A stretch of DNA of 64,000 bases from an uncultured Eubacteriales bacterium (GTDB taxonomy: Bacteria > Bacillota > Clostridia > Oscillospirales > Oscillospiraceae). Numbering within the stretch: position 1 is the first letter of the stretch; every line of letters starts with the position of its first letter. The notes beneath the pieces are model-generated. The model had not been told where the DNA came from. It saw nothing but the letters and a program-made list of their open reading frames with translations, and searched no databases. This document shows positions 49,778 to 58,973 of the stretch, piece after piece. Both the position numbers and the translations under genes were made by a program. The stretch lies in contig ONEB01000002.1 in the NCBI GenBank assembly GCA_900316745.1, positions 248,061-312,060 of the forward strand. The letters run 5' to 3'.

Positions 49778-50906
49778 ACACTATGTGCGCAGCGGCGCGA
49801 AGCGTCTGCGCTGCGGCTATACCACAGGCACCTGCGCGGCGCTCGCGGCGGCGGGCGCGGCGGAGGTGCTCCTCACGGGGTGCGCCCCGGAGACTGTGGG
49901 ACTGCGAACGCCCAAGGGCCTGATTGTCGAAGTCCGGCCGGAGGAGTGCGCCCTGCGGGACGACGCCGCTGTCTGTGCCGTGCGCAAGGACGCGGGAGAC
50001 GACCCGGACGTGACGGACGGAATTCTTATTTACGCGACCGTGCGAAAAAGCGCGCGCGGCTTTGCCGTCGACGGCGGCGCCGGCGTGGGGCGCGTGACGA
50101 AGCCCGGACTCGATCAGCCCGTCGGCGCGGCGGCGATCAACTCCGTGCCCCGCGAGATGATCCGCGCCGCGCTCGAGGCGGTGTGCGACGAGGTCGGCTA
50201 TTCCGGCGGGCTGGACGCGGTGATCTCCGTGCCGGAGGGCGCGGCGGTCGCGCAAAAGACCTTTAACCCCATGCTGGGCGTCGAGGGCGGCATCTCCATC
50301 CTCGGCACGTCCGGCATCGTCGAGCCCATGAGCGAGCAGGCAATCGTGGATACGATCGCCGTGGAAGTGCGTCAGGCCGCCGCTGTGCGCCCGGAGCGGC
50401 TGGTGCTCGCCCCGGGCAATTACGGGGTGGATTTCATTCAGACGCACTTTCCTGCGCTGCAGGCCATGCCGCTTGTGAAGTGCTCGAACTACATCGGCGA
50501 CGCCATCGACATTGCGGCGCTGGAGGGCTTTCAAGCCGTCCTGCTCGTGGGGCATATCGGAAAGCTCGTGAAGCTCGCGGGCGGCGTCATGAATACGCAT
50601 TCCAGAGCGGCCGACTGCCGGCGGGAGCTCCTGTGCGCGCACGCGGCAATCTGCGGCGCGCCGAACGAGGTGTGCCGCACGCTGATGGAGCAGGTTACGA
50701 CGGACGGCTGCATCGCCGTGCTGGATGCGGCGGGGCTGCGAGAGCGCGTGATGGACTCCGTGCTGCGCGCCGTGCAGACCCATCTGGACCGACGAGCAGC
50801 CGGGGCGCTCATCATAGGCGCGGTGACATTTTCCAACGAGTACGGGCTGCTCGGCATGACGGATACGGCGGCGCGGCTGCTGGACGCGTGGAGGGAGAAC
50901 GGATGA
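49767..50906 (+). CDS. cbiD: Cobalt-precorrin-5B C1-methyltransferase
   Basis: 379 residues from ATG 49767. RCGYTTGTCAALAAAGAAE at the N-terminus is the CbiD signature; VGRVTKPGLDQPVG, IVEPMSEQAI and LVGHIGKLVKLAGG follow. Specific to the anaerobic route. Confidence 0.94.
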   Translation: MAFEHYVRSGAKRLRCGYTTGTCAALAAAGAAEVLLTGCAPETVGLRTPKGLIVEVRPEECALRDDAAVCAVRKDAGDDPDVTDGILIYATVRKSARGFAVDGGAGVGRVTKPGLDQPVGAAAINSVPREMIRAALEAVCDEVGYSGGLDAVISVPEGAAVAQKTFNPMLGVEGGISILGTSGIVEPMSEQAIVDTIAVEVRQAAAVRPERLVLAPGNYGVDFIQTHFPALQAMPLVKCSNYIGDAIDIAALEGFQAVLLVGHIGKLVKLAGGVMNTHSRAADCRRELLCAHAAICGAPNEVCRTLMEQVTTDGCIAVLDAAGLRERVMDSVLRAVQTHLDRRAAGALIIGAVTFSNEYGLLGMTDTAARLLDAWRENG

Positions 50907-51892
50907 GACAGGGCATCGCCATCGTGGCGTTTACCGATCGCGGCGAGACGCTTGCAAAAACGCTCGGCGCGGCGCTGGGCGGCAGCGTCTCCCGTGCGGG
51001 AAGCGGGGACGTGTCGTTCCGCGCGTGGACGCGGGAGATGTTCTCTGCGCGTGAGGCGCTGATATTTGTGGGCGCGACGGGCATCGCGGTGCGCGCGGTC
51101 GCGCCGCATCTGAAAAGCAAGGCGGAGGATCCCGCCGTGGTCGTCGTGGACGAGACGGGGCAGTTTGTGATCCCGCTCGTGTCGGGGCATCTCGGCGGCG
51201 CGAACGCGCTTGCGCGGCGCATTGCGGCGCTTCTGGACGCCACGCCGGTCATCACCACGGCGACGGACTTAAACCGCGTGTTCGCCGTGGATCTCTGGGC
51301 AAAGCGGCAGGGCATGACCGTTTTGCAGCCGGAGCGGATCAAGCGCGTGTCGGCAAAGCGCCTCGCCGGGGCGCGTGTGGACATTTCCTGCCCGTGGCCG
51401 ATCGCGGGCGAAGCGCCGGAGGGCGTCACGCTCGGACAGGGGAGCGACGTGATCGTGGACGTTCGCCCCTGCGCGGGCGAGGCTCTGCAGCTCGTGCCGC
51501 ATGCGCTCGTTTTGGGCGTCGGCTGCCGGCGCGGAACGACCGCGGAGCAGATCGAAACGGTGTTCCGGCGCTTTTGCGGCGCGCGCGGCATCCTGCCGCA
51601 GGCAATCCGGGCGACGGCGTCCATCGACCGCAAGCAGGACGAGGCGGGGCTGCTCGCTTTCTGCGAAAAGCACGGCTGGCCGGTGCGGTTTTTCACCGCC
51701 GAGGCGCTCATGGCGGCGGCGGGGGACTTTTCCGCCTCCGCGTTCGTGCTGGAGACTGTCGGCGCGGACAACGTCTGTGAGCGCAGTGCGGTGCTGTGCG
51801 CGGGCGGCGCGCTGCTGGAGAAAAAATACGCTGCGGAGGGCGTGACGCTTGCCCTTGCGCTCACGCCGCCGCAGCTGGATTGGAGCTGTTAG
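50903..51892 (+). CDS. cbiG: Cobalt-precorrin-5A hydrolase
   Basis: 329 residues from ATG 50903. N- and mid-domain: IVAFTDRGETLAKTL, FVGATGIAVRAVAPHL, IPLVSGHLGGANALAR; C-terminal: GVGCRRGTTAEQIE. It opens the delta-lactone and releases acetaldehyde. Specific to the anaerobic route. Confidence 0.93.
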   Translation: MRQGIAIVAFTDRGETLAKTLGAALGGSVSRAGSGDVSFRAWTREMFSAREALIFVGATGIAVRAVAPHLKSKAEDPAVVVVDETGQFVIPLVSGHLGGANALARRIAALLDATPVITTATDLNRVFAVDLWAKRQGMTVLQPERIKRVSAKRLAGARVDISCPWPIAGEAPEGVTLGQGSDVIVDVRPCAGEALQLVPHALVLGVGCRRGTTAEQIETVFRRFCGARGILPQAIRATASIDRKQDEAGLLAFCEKHGWPVRFFTAEALMAAAGDFSASAFVLETVGADNVCERSAVLCAGGALLEKKYAAEGVTLALALTPPQLDWSC

Positions 51893-51895
51893 ACC

Positions 51896-52624
51896 ATGGG
51901 AACGCTGTACGTTGTGGGACTCGGTCCCGGAGATCCGTCCTATCTCACAGGGGCGGCGAAGACTGCGCTTTCGCGCGCGGAGGTGCTCTGCGGCTACACG
52001 CTGTATGTGGAGCTCATTCGCCCTCTGTTTCCCGATAAAGAGATTTATACCACCGCCATGACCGGCGAGATCGAGCGCTGCCGTCATGCCCTTGACCTCG
52101 CGCAGAGCGGGAGGGACACGGCAATGGTGTGCAGCGGTGACGCGGGCGTCTATGGCATGGCGGCGCCCGTGGTGGAGCTGCTGCCGGATTACCCCGGCGC
52201 CGCGGTGGAGATCGTGCCGGGCGTCACGGCGGCGCTCTCCGGCGCCGCGCTTCTGGGCGCGCCGCTGGGACATGATTTCTGCGTGATCTCCCTCTCGGAC
52301 CGGCTGACAGACTGGTCGGTGATAGAACGGCGGCTCGAGTGCGCGGCGGCGGGGGACTTTGCCATCTGCCTTTATAATCCCGCTTCCAATCATCGGCGGG
52401 ATTATCTGCGCTGCGCGTGCGAGATTCTCCTGCGCGAAAAGTCACCGGACACCGTCTGCGGCATGGTGCGCAGCATCGGCCGCGCGGGCGAGAGCGTGCG
52501 CGTGCTCACGCTCTCAGAAATGCGCGACGCGGACGCCGACATGTTCACGACCGTGTTTGTCGGCTCGTCGCAGACGCGCCGGATCGGAAAGCACATCGTC
52601 ACGCCGCGGGGGTATCGGTCATGA
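51896..52624 (+). CDS. cbiH: Cobalt-precorrin-3B C17-methyltransferase
   Basis: 242 residues. VVGLGPGDPSYLTGAA, CSGDAGVYGMAAPVVEL, IVPGVTAALSGAALLG and YNPASNHRRDYL are the CbiH/CobJ blocks. Catalyses ring contraction and C17 methylation. The stop overlaps the cbiJ start. Confidence 0.94.
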   Translation: MGTLYVVGLGPGDPSYLTGAAKTALSRAEVLCGYTLYVELIRPLFPDKEIYTTAMTGEIERCRHALDLAQSGRDTAMVCSGDAGVYGMAAPVVELLPDYPGAAVEIVPGVTAALSGAALLGAPLGHDFCVISLSDRLTDWSVIERRLECAAAGDFAICLYNPASNHRRDYLRCACEILLREKSPDTVCGMVRSIGRAGESVRVLTLSEMRDADADMFTTVFVGSSQTRRIGKHIVTPRGYRS

Positions 52625-53358
52625 AGCTTGTGATCTTCAGCGGTACGACCGAGGGGCGCGCGCTCTCGGTGCGCATGGCGGAGGCCGGCGCGGAGGTGAC
52701 GGTCTGCGTCGCGACGGACTACGGCAGCGAGGAGCAGCCGGCGCACCCCGGCATCCGGACGCGCGTCGGCCCGCTTACCGCCCGCGAAAAGCAGGCGCTG
52801 CTGCGCGGCGCCGCGCTCTGCGTGGACGCCACGCACCCCTACGCCACGCATGTGACGCGCTCCGTGCGCGAGGCGTGCAGGGCGGCGGGCGTGCCGTACG
52901 ATCGGCTGCTGCGCGCGCCGAGCGAGATCGAGGGCGCCCACATCGTCGAAAGCGCGGCGGAGGCGGCGGCCTACCTATCCGCTTTCCCGGGAAACATCCT
53001 GCTCACGACCGGTGCGAAGGAGCTTGGCGCCTATGCGCGCCTTGACCCGGAGCGGCTCTATCCCCGGGTGCTCCCGTCGCACGCGGCGCTCGACGCCTGC
53101 GAGGCGCTGGGCATTCCGCACCGCAACATCATTGCCATGCAGGGGCCGTTCAGCCGGGAGCTGAACGAAGCGCTGCTGCGGCAGTATGAGATCGCGTATC
53201 TTGTCACCAAAGACGGCGGCGCGCCCGGCGGCTTCCCGGAAAAGGCGACGGCTGCCAGGGCGACAGGCGCGCAGCTCGTGGTGCTGCGGCGTCCCGCGGA
53301 AACGGGTCACAGCTTTGAGCAGGTTCTCAAGCGCTGCCTTGCCGCCCTTGATGCTTAA
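52621..53358 (+). CDS. cbiJ: Cobalt-precorrin-6A reductase
   Basis: 245 residues from ATG 52621. LVIFSGTTEGRALSVRMAEA, CVDATHPYATHVT, NILLTTGAKELG and VTKDGGAPGGFPEK. NAD(P)H-dependent reduction of the macrocycle. Last cytoplasmic ring-building enzyme in this run; the gap to cbiK is 44 bp. Confidence 0.93.
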   Translation: MKLVIFSGTTEGRALSVRMAEAGAEVTVCVATDYGSEEQPAHPGIRTRVGPLTAREKQALLRGAALCVDATHPYATHVTRSVREACRAAGVPYDRLLRAPSEIEGAHIVESAAEAAAYLSAFPGNILLTTGAKELGAYARLDPERLYPRVLPSHAALDACEALGIPHRNIIAMQGPFSRELNEALLRQYEIAYLVTKDGGAPGGFPEKATAARATGAQLVVLRRPAETGHSFEQVLKRCLAALDA

Positions 53359-53402
53359 TTTGTCAGCAATTTCAATTTTTATATTTGCAGGAGGAAAAAC
53401 CA

Positions 53403-54368
53403 ATGAAACGAATCCTTTCGGGCATTCTGATGCTCACGATGCTCCTTGCCGTCTGCGCCGGCTGCGGCAGCGACAAGCCGCAGCCCAAGCCGTCCGCCGC
53501 TCCGGCGGAGGCAGCGGACGAGGAAAACTACGACACCGGCGACGCCTCGCTGGACGATCCGCGCAATCAGGACGAGATCGGCGAGCAGGAGCTTCTGACG
53601 GTCAGCTTCGGCACGAGCTTCAACGACAGCCGCCGTCTGACGATCGGCGGGATCGAGCAGAGCCTTGCCGATGCCTTCCCGGACTGGAGCGTGCGCCGCG
53701 CCTTCACGAGCCAGATCATCATCGACCATGTGAAGTCCCGCGACGGCGTGCAGATCGATAACGTGACCGCCGCGCTCGACCGCGCCATGGAAAACGGCGT
53801 CAGGCAGCTCGTCGTGCAGCCCACGCACCTGATGCACGGCTTTGAGTATAACGATCTCGTGGACGAGCTGGGTACTTACGCCGATGCCTTTGACAAAATC
53901 GTTGTGGGCGAGCCGCTGCTCACAAGCGACGAGGATTTTGCCGCCGTGGCGGAGATCATCGTGAAAGCGACCGAGCAGTATGACGACGGCGAGACTGCCA
54001 TCTGCTTCATGGGTCACGGCACCGAGGCGGAGTCCAACGCTGTCTATGCAAAGATGCAGCAGGTGCTCGCCGATGCCGGCCACAAGAATTACTTCGTCGG
54101 CACGGTCGAGGCCGAGCCCTCCGTGGAGGATGTGCTGGCGATGGTGCAGGCGGGCGACTATACCAGGGTCGTGCTCCGTCCGCTGATGATCGTCGCGGGC
54201 GACCATGCCAACAATGACATGGCGGGCGACGATGAGGATTCCTGGAAGAGCATTTTTGAGGCGGCGGGCTATGACGTCACCTGTGTGGTCGAGGGGCTCG
54301 GCCAGCTGCCGGAGATCCAGGCGCTCTTCGTGCAGCACGCGAAAGCCGCAATCGATTCGATCAAGTAA
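53403..54368 (+). CDS. cbiK: Sirohydrochlorin cobaltochelatase CbiK, exported lipoprotein form
   Basis: 321 residues. Residues 1-21 are a lipoprotein signal (LMLTMLLAVCAGC, with Cys 21 as the likely lipid site), followed by a low-complexity linker. From about residue 65 the CbiK chelatase starts (LLTVSFGTSFNDSRR), with metal His residues in PTHLMHGFEY and MGHGTEAESN and RPLMIVAGDHANNDM. Standard CbiK is cytoplasmic; this one should be attached outside. Exported CbiK is known in Desulfovibrio, where it binds haem. Here it precedes a NEAT-like lipoprotein and an ABC importer, so it may insert or remove metal in tetrapyrroles at the surface. Confidence 0.9.
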   Translation: MKRILSGILMLTMLLAVCAGCGSDKPQPKPSAAPAEAADEENYDTGDASLDDPRNQDEIGEQELLTVSFGTSFNDSRRLTIGGIEQSLADAFPDWSVRRAFTSQIIIDHVKSRDGVQIDNVTAALDRAMENGVRQLVVQPTHLMHGFEYNDLVDELGTYADAFDKIVVGEPLLTSDEDFAAVAEIIVKATEQYDDGETAICFMGHGTEAESNAVYAKMQQVLADAGHKNYFVGTVEAEPSVEDVLAMVQAGDYTRVVLRPLMIVAGDHANNDMAGDDEDSWKSIFEAAGYDVTCVVEGLGQLPEIQALFVQHAKAAIDSIK

Positions 54369-54377
54369 GGAGAAACC

Positions 54378-55259
54378 ATGAAACAGAATCTTTCCCTGCT
54401 CCTGTGCCTCGTGCTGCTGTTTGGCCTGCTGACAGGCTGCGCGCAGACCGCCGAGACACCCGCCCCCTCCGAGTCCCTGCCCGTGGCGGACGCCTCGCAG
54501 ATGACCGAGGTGGAGGAAGTGGTTCAGCCCGGCATGACGCCGATTTCGGCGGAGAGCCTTGCGGACGGCAGCTATCCCATCGAAGTGGATTGCAGCTCCT
54601 CCATGTTCCGCATCGACGCCTGCACGCTCACCGTTCAGGACGGCAAAATGGAAGCCGCGCTCACGATGAGCAGCCAGAGCTATCTCTATGTCTATCCCGG
54701 CACCGCCGTGGACGCTGCCAGGGCGGACAGCGCCGACTACATCACCCCGGTCGAGGACGGCGCGGGCAGCCGCGTGTTCACCATCCCGGTCGAGGCGCTG
54801 GACGCGGGCGTGCTCTGCGCTGCGTACAGCAAGAACAAAGAACTGTGGTATGACCGCACGCTCTGCTTCCGCGCAGACTCCCTGCCGCTCGAGGCGTTCA
54901 AGCCCGGCGTGATCGTAACGCCCGAAAGCCTCGCGCTCGCGGACGGAACGTATACCGTCGACGTCACGCTCAGCGGCGGCAGCGGCAAGGCGAGCGTTTC
55001 CTCGCCCGCGAAGCTCACGGTCGAGGGCGGCGTCTGCACGGCGGAGATCGTCTGGAGCAGCCCCAATTATGACTACATGAAGGTCGGCGGCACGCAGTAT
55101 CTGCCCGTCAATACCGAGGGCAACTCCGTCTTTCAGATCCCCGTGACGGTGTTTGACCGCCCGATGGCGGTCGTCGCCGATACGGTCGCCATGAGCGAGC
55201 CGCACGAGATCGCGTATGCGCTCTGCTTTGCGTCTGAGAGCATAGAGGCCGCTTCGTGA
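54378..55259 (+). CDS. Lipoprotein with tandem NEAT-like domains
   Basis: 293 residues. Signal with lipobox LLTGC (Cys 21). Two related domains of about 110 residues each begin with LADGSYPIEVD (near 57) and LADGTYTVDVT (near 190). Each has a TLTVQDGKMEAAL / KLTVEGGVCTAEI strand, a FTIPVEALD / FQIPVTVFD strand and a closing aromatic strand. That order matches NEAT domains that bind haem. The typical YxxxY is replaced by YDRTLCF and HEIAYALCF. Haem or corrinoid binding is inferred, helped by the ABC importer next door. AAGGAG precedes the ATG. Confidence 0.7.
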   Translation: MKQNLSLLLCLVLLFGLLTGCAQTAETPAPSESLPVADASQMTEVEEVVQPGMTPISAESLADGSYPIEVDCSSSMFRIDACTLTVQDGKMEAALTMSSQSYLYVYPGTAVDAARADSADYITPVEDGAGSRVFTIPVEALDAGVLCAAYSKNKELWYDRTLCFRADSLPLEAFKPGVIVTPESLALADGTYTVDVTLSGGSGKASVSSPAKLTVEGGVCTAEIVWSSPNYDYMKVGGTQYLPVNTEGNSVFQIPVTVFDRPMAVVADTVAMSEPHEIAYALCFASESIEAAS

Positions 55260-56374
55260 AACGGAGCGTTCTGATCGCGGCGCTTGCGCTGTGCCTGCTG
55301 CTTTCTGCCTGCGGCGCGCCAAAGCCCGACCGCACGGCGCCGGAGCCCACGGGACACATGGCGCTGGAGTATGCGGAAAACTTCTCCGTGGACTATTATG
55401 GCGACGACGCGGCGCTGCTCACCGTCGCCGGAAGCGAGCAGTATCTGCTCTTGGAGCACGACGCCGCGATCCCGCAGGGCTTTGCGGACGTCCCCGTGAT
55501 CCGCTGTCCGGTGGAGCAGGTGTATCTCGCGAGCTCCTCCGTCGCCGATCTCTTCGCGCAGCTGGACGCGCTTGGCTGCGTGCGCTTTACGAGCACAAAG
55601 GCGTCCGACTGGCGGCTGCCCGCGATGCAGGAGGCGCTTTCGTCCGGGAGCACGCTCTACGCGGGCAAGTTCAGCGCGCCGGACTATGAGCTGCTGCTGG
55701 AGCAGGGGAGCGATCTCGTCGTGGAGAACACGATGATCTTCCATGAGCCCGCGACCAGGGAAAAGCTCGAGACGCTGGGCTTCCCGGTTCTGGTGGAGTA
55801 TTCCAGCTATGAGCCGCACCCGCTGGGGCGCGTGGAGTGGATCAAGCTCTATGGTCTGCTGACCGGGCGTCTCGCGGAGGCGGAGGCGTTCTTCGCCGAG
55901 CAGGCGGAGACGGTGCGGCAGCTCTCTGCGGTGGAGAACACCGGCAGGACCGTCGCGTTTTTCTATATCACGCCGAGCGGCGCCGTGGTCGTGCGCAAGA
56001 GCGCGGACTATGTCACGCGCATGATAGAGCTCGCGGGCGGCGCGAGCGCGCTCACCGATCTGCCGGAGGATGACTCCGCCCTCTCCTCCGTGACGATCCA
56101 GATGGAATCGTTCTACGCACAGGCGAAGGACGCGGATGTGCTGATCTACAACAGCACCGTCCCCGGCGACCTGACGCGTCTGGAGGATCTGCTTGCCCAG
56201 GCGCCGCTGCTTTCGGACTGCAGGGCAGTGCAGACCGGGGAAGTCTGGTGCACCGAGCAGAGCATGTTTCAGCAGACCTCCGCCACCGCCGGCATGATCA
56301 CGGACATGCACCGGATCTTCAGCGGCGAGGCGGACGATACCGACCGGCTGCAGTTTATGCACCGGGTGAAATGA
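55256..56374 (+). CDS. ABC transporter substrate-binding lipoprotein (BtuF/FecB type)
   Basis: 372 residues, GTG start overlapping the previous stop by 4 bp. Lipobox LLSAC (Cys 18). Type III periplasmic-binding fold: VPVIRCPVEQVYLASSS, DLVVENTMIFHE near 160, and a long helix EAEAFFAEQAETVRQL. Family members bind corrinoids, haem or ferric siderophores. Location directly behind the B12 operon favours a tetrapyrrole. Confidence 0.87.
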   Translation: MKRSVLIAALALCLLLSACGAPKPDRTAPEPTGHMALEYAENFSVDYYGDDAALLTVAGSEQYLLLEHDAAIPQGFADVPVIRCPVEQVYLASSSVADLFAQLDALGCVRFTSTKASDWRLPAMQEALSSGSTLYAGKFSAPDYELLLEQGSDLVVENTMIFHEPATREKLETLGFPVLVEYSSYEPHPLGRVEWIKLYGLLTGRLAEAEAFFAEQAETVRQLSAVENTGRTVAFFYITPSGAVVVRKSADYVTRMIELAGGASALTDLPEDDSALSSVTIQMESFYAQAKDADVLIYNSTVPGDLTRLEDLLAQAPLLSDCRAVQTGEVWCTEQSMFQQTSATAGMITDMHRIFSGEADDTDRLQFMHRVK

Positions 56375-56383
56375 GGACAGGCC

Positions 56384-57397
56384 ATGGAACGAACCAAGCG
56401 ATATGGATGGGGCTATCTGCTGCTGGCGGGGCTCCTGTGCGCGCTGGCGCTTGCAAATCTGCTCTCGGGCAGCACGCGCCTCCCTGCCGGGGAGGTGTTC
56501 GCGGCGCTCTTTCACCCGGGAGGACAGGGGACGGCGGCCGGCATCGTCTGGAACATCCGCCTGCCGCGCCTGCTTGCCGCCGCCGTTCTGGGCGGGGCGC
56601 TGTCGGTCTCGGGCTTTCTGCTCCAGACCTTTTTCGGAAACCCCATCGCGGGACCTTATGTGCTCGGCATCTCGTCGGGCGCCAAGCTCACGGTAGCCCT
56701 TGCGATGATCCTCTGCCTGAGCCGAGGCATCATGATCCGTTCCGTCACGCTGATCGCCGCCGCGTTTCTGGGTTCGCTGATCTCCATGAGCTTCATCCTG
56801 CTCGCGTCGAGACGGCTGCGCAGCATGGCGCTGCTCATCGTCTGCGGCGTCATGATCGGCTACATCTGCTCGGCGGTCACGGAGCTTGTCGTGACCTTTG
56901 CCGATGACTCCAACATCGTGAATCTGCACAACTGGTCGATGGGCAGCTTCTCCGGCATCTCGTGGCGCGATGTCGCGGCGGCGGGCGCGGCGGTGTGCGC
57001 GGCGGTCGTCTGCGCGGTGCTGCTGTCCAAGCCCATGGGGGCGTATCAGCTCGGCGAGGCCTATGCGCAGAGCATGGGCGTCAATGTCCGGCGCTTTCGC
57101 GTGGCGCTGATTCTGCTCTCGAGCTTGCTTTCCGCCTGCGTGACCGCGTTTGCGGGGCCCATCTCGTTTGTGGGCATCGCCGTGCCGCATCTGATGAAGA
57201 GCCTCTTTGGCACGGCGCGCCCGCTCGTCATGGTGCCCGCGTGCTTTCTCGGCGGCAGCGTGTTCTGCCTTCTGTGCGATCTCATCGCCCGCACGCTGTT
57301 TGCGCCCACGGAGCTCAGCATCAGCTCCGTCACGGCGGTGTTCGGCGCGCCGGTGGTCATCTGGATGCTGCTGACACGAAAGCGAGGTGCGGCATGA
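56384..57397 (+). CDS. FecCD/BtuC-type ABC permease
   Basis: 337 residues with about ten membrane helices. Family blocks: RLPRLLAAAVLGGALSVSGFLLQ near residue 63, NPIAGPYVLGISSGAK, NWSMGSFSGISW and FAGPISFVGIAVPHLMK near 260. Forms the membrane channel of the importer. Overlaps the ATPase gene by ATGA. Confidence 0.92.
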   Translation: MERTKRYGWGYLLLAGLLCALALANLLSGSTRLPAGEVFAALFHPGGQGTAAGIVWNIRLPRLLAAAVLGGALSVSGFLLQTFFGNPIAGPYVLGISSGAKLTVALAMILCLSRGIMIRSVTLIAAAFLGSLISMSFILLASRRLRSMALLIVCGVMIGYICSAVTELVVTFADDSNIVNLHNWSMGSFSGISWRDVAAAGAAVCAAVVCAVLLSKPMGAYQLGEAYAQSMGVNVRRFRVALILLSSLLSACVTAFAGPISFVGIAVPHLMKSLFGTARPLVMVPACFLGGSVFCLLCDLIARTLFAPTELSISSVTAVFGAPVVIWMLLTRKRGAA

Positions 57398-58512
57398 TGA
57401 ACCATGAGATCCTGCGCACCGAGCGCCTTTTCGTGGGCTACGGTGACAAGACCGTGGTGGAAAATGTCTCTCTTCTGGCGGCCGCCGGGCAGATCCTCAC
57501 GCTGATCGGCCCGAACGGCGCGGGGAAGTCCACGATCCTGAAAACGCTCATCCGGCAGCTTGCGCCCCTCGGCGGCGCGGTCTGGATCTCGGGGCGCGAG
57601 GCGCGCTCGTTCAGCCAGATGGAGCTTGCCCGCGCGAGCGCCGCGGTGCTTACGGGCAGACCGCGCCCGGAGCTGATGCGCTGTGTGGACGTGGTTTCCG
57701 CCGGGCGCTACCCCTATACCGGGCGGCTCGGCGTCCTCTCCGATCAGGACCGCGCGGCGGTGCGCGAGACGATGCGCATCGTCGGCGTCGCGGACATTGC
57801 CGGACAGGACTTTGACCGGATCAGCGACGGGCAGCGCCAGCGCGTGATGCTCGCGCGCGCCATCTGTCAGGAGCCGCAGCTGCTGGTGCTGGACGAGCCG
57901 ACGTCGTTTCTGGACATTCGCAGCAAGCTGGAGTTTCTCCATCTGCTGCGCAGGCTCGTGCGCGAGCGGCAGCTTGCCGTGGTCATGTCCATGCATGAGC
58001 TTGATCTGGCGCAGAAGTTATCCGATACCGTCGCCTGCGTGAAGGACGGCAGGATCGACCGCGCCGGAACGCCCGAGGAGATCTTCACCGGCGACTATAT
58101 CCGCGCGCTCTACGGCGTGGAGCACGGGAGCTACGATGCCCTCTTCGGCTCCGCCGAGCCCGAGGGCAGCCGGGGCGCGCCGCAGGTCTTTGTCATCGGC
58201 GGCGGCGGAAGCGGCATCCCGGTCTATCGCAGGCTGCAGCGCATGGATGTGCCGTTTGCCGCCGGGGTGCTGCATGAAAACGATCTCGACCTCCCCGTGG
58301 CGCGCGCTCTGGCGTGCGCGGTGATCGTCGAGCGCGCGTTCGAGCCTGTCAGCCCCGCGCGCGAGGCGGAGGCAATGGATCTGCTGCGGCAATGCCGCGC
58401 CGTCCTCTGCCCGCTGGATCGGTTCGGGACGATGAACCGGGCAAACCGGACCCTGCGCGATTGGGCCGATGCGCAGGGAAAGCTAAAGACAATCACCGAT
58501 CTGGAACGCTGA
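57394..58512 (+). CDS. FecE/BtuD-type ABC ATPase with C-terminal extra domain
   Basis: 372 residues from ATG 57394. Residues 1-255: ATPase with Walker A GPNGAGKST near 38, signature ISDGQRQRVMLARAI, and Walker B LLVLDEPTSFLD. Residues 260-372 form an additional domain with a glycine-rich start (VFVIGGGGSGIPVYRRL) and a Rossmann-like order, ending near NRTLRDWADAQGK. Usual FecE proteins stop near residue 255. The tail may bind a nucleotide or a corrinoid-related ligand and regulate import (inference). A strong terminator follows. Confidence 0.9.
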   Translation: MMNHEILRTERLFVGYGDKTVVENVSLLAAAGQILTLIGPNGAGKSTILKTLIRQLAPLGGAVWISGREARSFSQMELARASAAVLTGRPRPELMRCVDVVSAGRYPYTGRLGVLSDQDRAAVRETMRIVGVADIAGQDFDRISDGQRQRVMLARAICQEPQLLVLDEPTSFLDIRSKLEFLHLLRRLVRERQLAVVMSMHELDLAQKLSDTVACVKDGRIDRAGTPEEIFTGDYIRALYGVEHGSYDALFGSAEPEGSRGAPQVFVIGGGGSGIPVYRRLQRMDVPFAAGVLHENDLDLPVARALACAVIVERAFEPVSPAREAEAMDLLRQCRAVLCPLDRFGTMNRANRTLRDWADAQGKLKTITDLER

Positions 58513-58553
58513 AAGGGCGGCTGCCTCGCAGATGAGGCAGCCGCCCTTTTTGT
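58512..58553 (+). terminator. Rho-independent terminator of the cobalamin/ABC unit
   Basis: AAAGGGCGGCTGCCTC-N6-GAGGCAGCCGCCCTTT followed by TTGTTTG; a 16-bp stem. Confidence 0.9.
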
Positions 58554-58759
58554 TTGCGCTGCGCGGACAAAGTGGGCAGGATTAACGCATTCATTTGGCG
58601 CAGGAATGCACCGGGAAATTCTTAAATTTTACACAAGAAACTGAATTGTCAGCCGGCAAAACGCGGCCTTGATGTGAGCTTTTGCCGCTTCGCACGATCC
58701 GCCGGAGCGGAAAAAGCCTTGAAACAGCTGGAAAAACAAGATATCCGTGCAAAAAACTG

Positions 58760-58789
58760 GTGGGGAAAAAGGTATACCTTTTTCCCCAC
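58760..58789. repeat. 30-bp perfect palindrome
   Basis: Arms GTGGGGAAAAAGGTA / TACCTTTTTCCCCAC without a loop. A near copy lies at 58974-59001. The whole 58554-59272 region has no gene that I can support. Confidence 0.85.
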
Positions 58790-58973
58790 TATTTCCATAG
58801 TAACAGATTGTAACGTCATGTTATCACAATTTCAAATTGAATGCAAGCAATCCGATGCTAAAAATCACAATTCTTAAAAAACACCATCTTTTCCGCTTCT
58901 AGAACATGGAATTGCAGGAAATATGACGAAAGCAGGAGGCATTTTGTTCCAAAGAAGTGAAATGCTAGGCGAT

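Noticed and set aside
53379-55322. 647-codon minus-strand frame
   Set aside because: Antisense to cbiK and the NEAT-like lipoprotein gene; repetitive Arg/His/Asp composition without motifs.
55133-57190. 685-codon minus-strand frame
   Set aside because: Antisense to the substrate-binding protein and permease genes; no domain evidence.
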